Shown here piece after piece: positions 15,919-21,453 of a stretch of 21,453 nt of DNA; position 1 is the first letter of the stretch; each line of letters opens with the position of its first letter. The notes beneath the pieces were generated by a model. It saw nothing but the letters and a program-made list of their open reading frames with translations, was not told the origin of the DNA and searched no databases. The stretch comes from an uncultured Roseiflexaceae bacterium. Its GTDB lineage: Bacteria > Chloroflexota > Chloroflexia > Chloroflexales > Roseiflexaceae. The stretch covers positions 1-21,453 of the forward strand of contig CALJIC010000185.1 of NCBI GenBank assembly GCA_937974195.1, read 5' to 3'. The position numbers were made by a program, and so were the translations under genes.

Positions 15919-16033
15919 CGTTTCGTGGAGGGCCTGCGGCCCTTCACGCCTCCCGGCTTGCGAGGGAGGCAACTCAGAGGAATGTGGAGAAACATTCCCT
16001 CCACGCCTCCCGGCAGGGAGGGCGACAGCAACG
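15919..16033. repeat. Intergenic array of four hairpins with a 13-base direct repeat
   Basis: Four inverted repeats are packed into about 100 bases. (A) 15925-15934 with 15938-15947, 10 bp with one G-U and loop TGC. (B) GCCTCCC 15948-15954 with GGGAGGC 15964-15970. (C) GGAATGT 15979-15985 with ACATTCC 15992-15998. (D) CCTCCC 16006-16011 with GGGAGG 16016-16021. The sequence cacgcctcccggc occurs at 15945-15957 and again at 16002-16014. Hairpin A could attenuate transcription after the GT-C-like gene, but no U-run follows. The repeats may instead be a REP-like element. Confidence 0.7.
16006..16021 (+). promoter_or_regulatory. Hairpin that contains the ribosome binding site of the next gene
   Basis: CCTCCC (16006-16011), loop GGCA, GGGAGG (16016-16021). 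The 3' arm includes GGAGG at 16017-16021, the only good Shine-Dalgarno before the ATG at 16034 (12 nt spacing, rather long). A 6-bp all-GC-rich stem would hide it. The GCCTCCC at 15948-15954 could compete for the same bases. Confidence 0.4.
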
Positions 16034-18334
16034 ATGAAGACACCAGCGGCGGCAGTAAAAGCTGTGCAGGCCCCATCCTCAGGAAGCAGCGCTCGACGCG
16101 TCTCGCTCAACGTCCCGCGTCCGACGCTGCTGGCCCTGCTCGTCCTCGTGGCCGTGTGCCTCGGGGCGGCGCTGCTGATCCTCGACCGCCGGCCGGTCTA
16201 CGACGCCGGCGTGACATCGGTGACCGATGGCCGCGCGACGAACAAGGTCGGCTTCTACGTCGTGGAGTACGGCCCGGACGGCTCGCCGTACCGCTGGACG
16301 AGCGGCTACGCCTTCGTGCAGATGCCGTACGCCTACCGCGCGGCGCCATCATACCTGGCGGAGGTGCGCCTGCGCGCTGAGAACCCGGCCGGCCCGCAGC
16401 CGCTGACCCTGCTGGCGAACGAGCGCCCGCTCGCGGTGGTCACGCCGACCGAGCAGTTCCGCGTCTACCGGCTGGCGCTCCCGCCGGCGCCCGCGGGGCC
16501 CGAGCTGCGGCTCGGCCTGCAGACCGAGCCGTTCCGGCCGCCGGAGCACCCGCGCCCGCTGGGCGTGATCGTCACCCACGCCGCGCTCCGCCCTGCGCCG
16601 TTCGTCAACTGGCCCGCGCTGCTGACGCTCGGGATCGGCCCGGGCGCCCTGCTGCTGGCCCTCCGGCTGCGGGGCGCGTCGGCCGGCGCGGCGCTCCTGG
16701 TGGCGGGCGCGGCCGGCCTCGGGCTGATATCCCTGGCGTGGCGGGCGCAGCCGGCGCCGCTGCGCGTCGAGTGGATGGCCTGGCTGGCGCTCGGCGGGGC
16801 GGCGCTCGCCGCGGTGCTCGCCCGCGAGACGGCCGCGCGGCTCGGGCTCGGGCTGCTGTGCGGGCTGGCGGCGTTCAGCGGCGCCATCTGGCCGAGCTGG
16901 CTCTCGGACGACGCCTTCATCTCGTTCCGCTACGCGCAGAACCTGGTGGCTGGCAACGGGCTGGTCTACAACGTCGGCGAGCGCGTCGAGGGGTACACCA
17001 ACTTCCTGTGGACGATGCTCGCGGCCCTGGCCCTGGCGGCCGGCGCGGATATCGTCGTGGCCACCTACCTGGCCGGCGTCGTCCTGGCGCTGGCGCTCAT
17101 CCTGGCGACCTACGCGGTCGGGCGCGGGCTGCTCGGCCCGGCCTGGGCGCTCGCCGCGGCGCTGCTCGTCGCCACGAGCCAGAGCCTGCTGGTGTACACC
17201 GCGCGCGGCGGCGGCCTGGAGACCGGCCTGTTCGCGCTGCTGGCGCTGCTGGGGACCGGCGCGTACATGATGCGAAAGGGCGCGGCCTGGGCGGGCGCGC
17301 TCCTGGGGCTGGCGACGCTCACCCGGCCGGAGGGCGCGCTGATCTTCGGGCTGACGCTGCTCCACGCCGCGCTGCTCGAGCGCCGCCGGTACGGTGAGCT
17401 GCTCCGGCTCGCGCTGCCGTACGCCGCCGTGGTGCTGCCGTTCTTCCTCTGGCGCTACAGCTACTACGGCGACCTGCTGCCGAACACGTTCTACGCCAAG
17501 ACCGGCGGCGGGCCGCGGGTGTGGCTGCGCGGCCTGACCTACCTGGGGAGCTTCGCGCTGGACTTCGGCGGGCCGCTGCTGCTCCTGGCGCTCGCCGCGC
17601 TTGCCGGCCGCCGGGCGCCGTCGGCCGATAGCCGGGGCTTCGCCGAAGCGGAGGGGCGGGCGGCTGGCGGACCCACCTCCCGCTGGTGGTCGCAGTGGCC
17701 GGCCTACATGCTCGCGCAGAGCGGCGCCTACGCGGCCTACGTCGTCGCAGTCGGCGGCGACCACTTCCCAGGCCACCGCTTCCTGGTGCCGATCGTGCCC
17801 TGGCTGGCGCTGCTGATGGCCCGCGGGCTGGCGCGCGTGTTCGCCTGGGCGTCCGAGCGCCGGGTGCTGCGCGGCGCCGCGCCGGCCGCGCTCGCGGTGC
17901 TGCTCGTGGCCTACAGCGGCTACGCGCTGACCCGCAGCGAGCGCTACGACAACGTGCTGGCCGGCAACGACGAGAGCCTGTGGCTGTGGGCCGAGATCGG
18001 GTGGTGGCTGCGCGACAACGCCGGGCCGGACGAGAGCGTGGCGGCGCTGGGAGCCGGGGCGATCGCCTTCTACTCCGAGCGCACGGTCGTGGACCTGCTC
18101 GGGCTCACCGAGCGGCACATCGCGCGCGTCTCGGTGCCCGACGCCGGCGAAGGGGCTGCGGGCCACGAGAAGCGCGACCCGGCCTACGTGCTGGATGTCC
18201 GCCGGCCGACCTACATCCCGCGTATCTGGGACGACTACTTCGGCGGGCCCGGGGCGCTCCGCGGCCGCTACGAGCTGATCGCGGCCACCACTCGCTACGG
18301 GCGAGAGATCGAGCTGTGGAGACGCGTACCGTGA
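16034..18334 (+). CDS. GT-C glycosyltransferase of the ArnT/AftB-like type with N-terminal outer beta domain
   Basis: This 766-residue polytopic protein has TM1 at 30-50. A soluble beta-rich domain at about 70-188 (GFYVVEYGPDG, YRWTS, RPLGVIV) matches the N-terminal domain of the DUF2298 protein. Helices then continue to about residue 640. The catalytic-type loop LSDDAFISFRYAQN (290-303) with the D292-D293 pair, followed by GERVEGYTNFLW (315-326), is characteristic of GT-C enzymes related to mycobacterial AftB that use decaprenyl- or polyprenyl-phosphate donors. YYGDLLPNTFYAK (about 477-489) and GGDHFPGHRFLVP (about 574-586) are further family blocks. A hydrophilic loop near 530-550 is rich in G, A and R. 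It probably transfers a sugar to a surface glycan or protein on the outer face. The specific sugar is unknown. Confidence is high for the fold and moderate for the role. Confidence 0.9.
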   Translation: MKTPAAAVKAVQAPSSGSSARRVSLNVPRPTLLALLVLVAVCLGAALLILDRRPVYDAGVTSVTDGRATNKVGFYVVEYGPDGSPYRWTSGYAFVQMPYAYRAAPSYLAEVRLRAENPAGPQPLTLLANERPLAVVTPTEQFRVYRLALPPAPAGPELRLGLQTEPFRPPEHPRPLGVIVTHAALRPAPFVNWPALLTLGIGPGALLLALRLRGASAGAALLVAGAAGLGLISLAWRAQPAPLRVEWMAWLALGGAALAAVLARETAARLGLGLLCGLAAFSGAIWPSWLSDDAFISFRYAQNLVAGNGLVYNVGERVEGYTNFLWTMLAALALAAGADIVVATYLAGVVLALALILATYAVGRGLLGPAWALAAALLVATSQSLLVYTARGGGLETGLFALLALLGTGAYMMRKGAAWAGALLGLATLTRPEGALIFGLTLLHAALLERRRYGELLRLALPYAAVVLPFFLWRYSYYGDLLPNTFYAKTGGGPRVWLRGLTYLGSFALDFGGPLLLLALAALAGRRAPSADSRGFAEAEGRAAGGPTSRWWSQWPAYMLAQSGAYAAYVVAVGGDHFPGHRFLVPIVPWLALLMARGLARVFAWASERRVLRGAAPAALAVLLVAYSGYALTRSERYDNVLAGNDESLWLWAEIGWWLRDNAGPDESVAALGAGAIAFYSERTVVDLLGLTERHIARVSVPDAGEGAAGHEKRDPAYVLDVRRPTYIPRIWDDYFGGPGALRGRYELIAATTRYGREIELWRRVP

Positions 18335-18476
18335 TGGAAGGGGCCTTCACCTGCGGCGCCGTTCGCGCGCCGCTCACCCTTCACGCTGGCGGAGTTAGGA
18401 AATGTGAGCGTGGCGGGCTTCGCCCTCCACCTCTTCGAGAAGGTGCCGGGGCGCAGCCCACAACGAGAGCGCAGCA
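18335..18476. repeat. Intergenic region with GC-rich hairpins
   Basis: The main hairpin spans 18410-18430: GTGG.GGGC, loop TTC, GCCC.CCAC, 8 bp with one mismatch. CACGCT 18382-18387 can pair with AGCGTG 18407-18412, and CTCAC 18373-18377 with GTGAG 18404-18408, as competing folds. The reverse complement of the main hairpin resembles hairpin A at 15925-15947 (GTGGAGGGC...GCCC...CACGC). GAGAG at 18465-18469 is a modest ribosome site for the ATG at 18477. No promoter is evident. Confidence 0.6.
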
Positions 18477-20714
18477 ATGACATCGAGACCGCGTGCCGAG
18501 GCCTCTCAGGCCGTGCGGCCGAGCCGCAACCTACCTCTGCTGATCGGCGTAGCCATCCTGGCGCTGTTCGCCTTCCTGGCGATCGCCGGGCCGTGGGTCG
18601 CGCCACGCAACCCGCTCGAGCGCGTCGCCGTCGTCCGAACCGCGGACGGCCCGATCGGCCCGCCGTTCCCGCCCCTGACCCCCGGCTTCCCGCTTGGCTC
18701 CGACCGCTTCGGGCGCGACCTGCTCAGCCGGCTGATCTGGGCCGTCCAGCCGACGATGATCATGGTCGTCTCGGTCGCGGCGGTGCGGCTCGTCGCCGGC
18801 ATCGCGATCGGCATGGGCGCCGGGTGGGCCACCGGGTGGGCCAAGCGCGCGCTCGAGTCGCTGATCTCGGCCGCGCTGGCCGTCCCGACTTTGATCGTCG
18901 CCCTGGCCGCGATCGCGGTGATCGGCATCGAACGCGGGCTGCCGGCCTTCATCGTCGGCATGGCGCTGACCGGCTGGGCGGAGACCGCGCGCATCGTGAG
19001 CGAGGTGACGCGGCTGGTCCGGCGCCAGCCCTTCACGCAGGCGGCCTTCGCCCTCGGCGCGCCGGAGGGCTACGCGCTCGTGCGCCACGTGCTGCGCCAC
19101 GTCACGCCGCTGGTCGGGACGCTGCTGGCGCTGGAGATCAGCGGCACGCTCATGCTGTCGGTCGCGCTCGGGTTCCTCGGCTACTACATCGGCGGCGGCG
19201 TGTGGGTGGTGATGGACGGCGACGCCATCCCGGTCGCCCAGCGCGCCACCGAGTATCCTGAGCTCGGCCAGATGCTCGCCACCTCGCTCGACCGCGTCCT
19301 CGACCCGCGGCCGATGGTGATCGTCGGCGCGACGATCTTCGTGGCGATCCTGGGCTTCAACATGCTCGGCGAGGGGCTCCGCCGCCGCGCCGGCCAGCCC
19401 AGCCCGCGGCCGACGCTTCTCGGACGCGGGCTGCTCCCACTGGAGCGCGGCCTCATCCACCTGGCGCTCAACCCCGCCGCGCGGCGCACGCTGGCCAGCG
19501 CCTCCCTGCTCGCCGTGCTGGTCATCGCCGGCGGCCTGTGGCTGCGCGGCGCCACCAGCGCCGCGGTGGCCGCGCTCCCCCCGGCGGCGACTCCCGCCCC
19601 GGCGCCGGGCGGGCACCTTTGGCCGGCCGAGCGCGGCGACGCCTCGGGGACGCTCGGCGCGCGCTGGACGGGCGGCGCCGCACCGGCGCTCGCGTGGACC
19701 TTCAAGGACGACAGCGGGTTCAGCGGCGGTCCGGTCGTCGGCGCCGACGGCAGCGTGTACATCGCGACCAGGGGCGGCGCGGTCTACGCGCTCGACGCCG
19801 GCGGCGAGGTGCGCTGGCGGCAGGAGCTGCCCGCGCCGGCCTTCGGCAGCCCGGCGATCGGCCCCGACGGCACGATCTACGTGGCCGACGCCGCCGCCGG
19901 GCTCTCGGCCTACACCCCGGGCGGCGAGCTGCGCTGGCGCTTCGAGAGCACCGCCCGCCGCGAGGGCACCTCCAGCCCGATCGTCGGCGCCGACGGGACG
20001 ATCTACTACACCCTCGTGGACCGCGTGCAGGCGGTCAACCCGGACGGCACCTCGCGCTGGGTCTCGGACTCCGCCGACGCCTACCTGGAGGTGGCGCCGC
20101 GCCTCAGCCCGGCCGGCGACCTGGTGTTCCTCAAGGACATGGCCGTCAGCGCGGCGGACGGCCGGCGCCAGCCCTTCGCCCTCGGCGGCGACGAGGCCGA
20201 GTGGAGCGACCCGACCTACTTCGTCGGCGCCGACGGCGGCACCTACTACCGCTTCGGCCACGTCGCCCTGGAGTGGCGCACGGAGGAGGGCCAGGCGACG
20301 GCGCTGCGCGAGATCTCGTGGGACGCCGCGCGCGCCGCCACGTTCTTCCCGGCGGACGCCGGCGCGACCCGCGGGCGGGTGATCTGGATGCTCTACAGCT
20401 CGCCGGTCTCCGACACGCGCCTGATCTGGATCGGGCCGGACGGCGTGCTGGCGGGCAACATGTTCTTCCCCGAGCGGCGCAGCAGAGTGGTGGGCGCGGG
20501 CGACGACTCCACGCTGTACGTGTGCGGCAGCCTGCGCGCCGGCAAGCTGCAGTGCGGCGCCTACGCGCCGAGCGCGAGGCAGGCCGTGTGGCGGATGGAG
20601 CTGCAGGGCGGCGGCGCGATTATCGGCGGCGCGATGGCCGCCGACCGGCTGTACGTCGCCACCGACAGCGGCACGCTCTACGCGATCAGCGGCGGCGCGC
20701 CGGTGGTACAATAG
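18477..20714 (+). CDS. DppC/OppC-type ABC permease fused to a PQQ-like beta-propeller
   Basis: This 745-residue protein comes from one continuous frame. Residues 20-305 are a complete DppC-type permease: TM1 at 19-40, FPLGSDRFGRDLLSRLIWA (71-89), the EAA loop FTQAAFALGAPEGYALVRHV (186-205), PELGQMLA (261-268) and the ending FNMLGEGLRRR (294-304). Ordinary DppC proteins end here. In this one a seventh helix follows (about 339-356), then an Ala/Pro linker (361-378) and a propeller (about 380-740). The propeller has repeated blades such as GGPVVGADGSVYIAT, GSPAIGPDGTIYVAD and SSPIVGADGTIYYT, with DRLYVATDSGTLYAIS last. DppC has its C-terminus in the cytoplasm, so the extra helix should place the propeller outside. 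The probable partner is the DppB-type protein at 5781-6722. The propeller may bind substrate or cell-wall partners in place of a separate binding protein; that is inference. Confidence 0.88.
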   Translation: MTSRPRAEASQAVRPSRNLPLLIGVAILALFAFLAIAGPWVAPRNPLERVAVVRTADGPIGPPFPPLTPGFPLGSDRFGRDLLSRLIWAVQPTMIMVVSVAAVRLVAGIAIGMGAGWATGWAKRALESLISAALAVPTLIVALAAIAVIGIERGLPAFIVGMALTGWAETARIVSEVTRLVRRQPFTQAAFALGAPEGYALVRHVLRHVTPLVGTLLALEISGTLMLSVALGFLGYYIGGGVWVVMDGDAIPVAQRATEYPELGQMLATSLDRVLDPRPMVIVGATIFVAILGFNMLGEGLRRRAGQPSPRPTLLGRGLLPLERGLIHLALNPAARRTLASASLLAVLVIAGGLWLRGATSAAVAALPPAATPAPAPGGHLWPAERGDASGTLGARWTGGAAPALAWTFKDDSGFSGGPVVGADGSVYIATRGGAVYALDAGGEVRWRQELPAPAFGSPAIGPDGTIYVADAAAGLSAYTPGGELRWRFESTARREGTSSPIVGADGTIYYTLVDRVQAVNPDGTSRWVSDSADAYLEVAPRLSPAGDLVFLKDMAVSAADGRRQPFALGGDEAEWSDPTYFVGADGGTYYRFGHVALEWRTEEGQATALREISWDAARAATFFPADAGATRGRVIWMLYSSPVSDTRLIWIGPDGVLAGNMFFPERRSRVVGAGDDSTLYVCGSLRAGKLQCGAYAPSARQAVWRMELQGGGAIIGGAMAADRLYVATDSGTLYAISGGAPVVQ
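20704..20712 (+). promoter_or_regulatory. Extended -10 box (TGGTACAAT) for gmhA
   Basis: TGGTACAAT covers the last codons of the permease-propeller gene. Initiation would fall near 20719, about 20 bases before the GTG at 20740, leaving GGAGG (20726-20730) in the leader with 9 nt spacing. The 14 bases GGTACAATAGCGCG at 20705-20718 also occur at the leftward promoter (6777-6764, minus strand). There is no clear -35. Confidence 0.5.
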
Positions 20715-20739
20715 CGCGGCGTAGCGGAGGCAGGAAACA

Positions 20740-21336
20740 GTGACACACCCACAGGGCACATCGGCCGAGCGCGTCCGCGGCTGGCTGCAGGCCAGCCTCG
20801 AGCTGCAGGCCAGGCTGCTGGACGAGCAGGCGCCGGTGATCGCGCGCATCGCCGACGCGATCAGCGACGCCCTGCGCGCCGGCGGGAAGCTGCTGCTCTT
20901 CGGCAACGGCGGGAGCGCCGCCGACGCCCAGCACGTCGCCGCCGAGTTCGTCAGCCGCTTCAAGCTCGAGCGCCCGGCGCTCCCCGCGATCGCGCTGACG
21001 ACCGACACCTCGATCCTCACGGCGATCGGCAACGACTACCACTTCGACCGCGTCTTCGCGCGGCAGGTCCAGGCGCTGGCGCGCCCCGGCGACGTCGCGG
21101 TCGGGATCAGCACTAGCGGCAACTCGCCCGACGTGCTCAACGGCCTGGTCGCCGCGCACGAGTGCGGCGCCCGCACGATCGGCTTCACCGGGCAGCGCGG
21201 CGGCCGCCTGCGCGACCTGGCGGACCTCTGCTTCTACGCCCCGTCTGAGGACACCGCGCTCATCCAGCAGGCGCACATCGCCGCCTGGCACGCGATCTGC
21301 CTGGTGGTCGAGCAGGATCTCACGCCTCAGGAGTGA
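20740..21336 (+). CDS. gmhA: Sedoheptulose-7-phosphate isomerase (GmhA, SIS domain)
   Basis: This is a 198-residue cytoplasmic SIS-domain enzyme of normal GmhA length. It converts D-sedoheptulose 7-phosphate to D-glycero-D-manno-heptose 7-phosphate, the first step to ADP- or GDP-heptose. Visible family blocks are LLLFGNGGSAADAQHVAAEF (51-70), TAIGNDYHFDRVF (94-106), GISTSGNSPDVL (122-133) and the C-terminal DTALIQQAHIAAWHAIC. H65, E69, Q176 and H184 match in spacing the zinc ligands of characterised GmhA proteins. The start is GTG at 20740 with GGAGG at 20726-20730. The gene lies 25 bp after the permease-propeller gene and seems to have its own promoter. It implies that heptose is made for the surface glycan of this locus or for another one. 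The later heptose steps (HldE, or HddA/HddC) are not in view. Confidence 0.95.
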   Translation: MTHPQGTSAERVRGWLQASLELQARLLDEQAPVIARIADAISDALRAGGKLLLFGNGGSAADAQHVAAEFVSRFKLERPALPAIALTTDTSILTAIGNDYHFDRVFARQVQALARPGDVAVGISTSGNSPDVLNGLVAAHECGARTIGFTGQRGGRLRDLADLCFYAPSEDTALIQQAHIAAWHAICLVVEQDLTPQE

Positions 21337-21453
21337 CGCGGTGGCATCGCCCCCGCACCCCCGAGGGGTTTGGGAGGCGAGGCCTCCCCGAAGTCCTGTT
21401 CTCTCAGCCGCTCTGCGGCGCGGTGGGGTTTGGGGAGGCGAAGCCTCCCCGGA
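21337..21453. repeat. Two tandem copies of a GC-rich hairpin repeat after gmhA
   Basis: Copy 1 is near 21365-21391 and copy 2 near 21425-21453, 60 bases apart and nearly the same. Each begins with GGGGTTTGGG and contains a hairpin: GGGAGGC 21372-21378 with GCCTCCC 21382-21388 (loop GAG), and GGGGAGGC 21432-21439 with GCCTCCCC 21443-21450 (loop GAA). No T-run follows copy 1, so these look more like repeat elements than plain terminators, though either stem could help stop transcription of gmhA. Confidence 0.7.

Noticed and set aside
18531..21032. Long minus-strand open frame (833 codons) opposite the permease-propeller gene and gmhA
   Set aside because: Antisense to two clearly identified genes; low-complexity composition and no recognisable motif.
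1..21453. CRISPR array, tRNA, rRNA, insertion sequence or prophage genes
   Set aside because: No regular spacer-repeat pattern, cloverleaf, rRNA core sequence, transposase or phage protein was seen on either strand.

Overview
This is a GC-rich (roughly 70% by eye), gene-dense bacterial window with no rRNA, tRNA, CRISPR array or insertion sequence that I can see. A protein with the YYYxG motif of the Chlor_Arch_YYY/DUF2298 family, ordinary bacterial -10 boxes and the general gene style point to Chloroflexota, for example a Roseiflexus- or Kouleothrix-like lineage. That assignment rests on family distribution and is an inference.

Layout. Two divergent gene runs leave a shared intergenic region at 6723-6889. 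The leftward run (6722 down to 155) holds a DppB-type ABC permease, two GT4 glycosyltransferases, a SAM methyltransferase and a large GT-C-like membrane protein. The rightward run (6890 to 21336) holds a DUF2298 membrane protein, a GT-C-like protein, a second methyltransferase, a small four-helix DMT/SMR-type transporter, two more GT-C-like proteins, a DppC-type permease fused to a PQQ-like beta-propeller, and sedoheptulose-7-phosphate isomerase (gmhA). A further gene probably begins at the left edge and runs off the window.

How it may work. This looks like a cell-surface glycan or glycoprotein locus. The GT4 enzymes would build a glycan on the cytoplasmic face from nucleotide sugars. The small transporter would move a polyprenyl-phosphate sugar across the membrane. 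The GT-C-like proteins and the DUF2298 protein would then transfer sugars outside. GmhA suggests that heptose is one of the sugars. The methyltransferases could cap or modify the glycan. No polyprenyl-phosphate sugar synthase, ABC ATPase or solute-binding protein is present, so the locus must draw on genes elsewhere.

Most unusual points. (1) The DppC-propeller fusion, whose extra transmembrane helix should place the propeller outside the cell. (2) Its likely DppB partner lies at the head of the opposite gene run. (3) A beta-sandwich-like module with a G-[FW]-x...RW...RPL pattern recurs in five membrane proteins, N-terminal in two and C-terminal in three. (4) GC-rich hairpin repeats recur in several of the few intergenic gaps.
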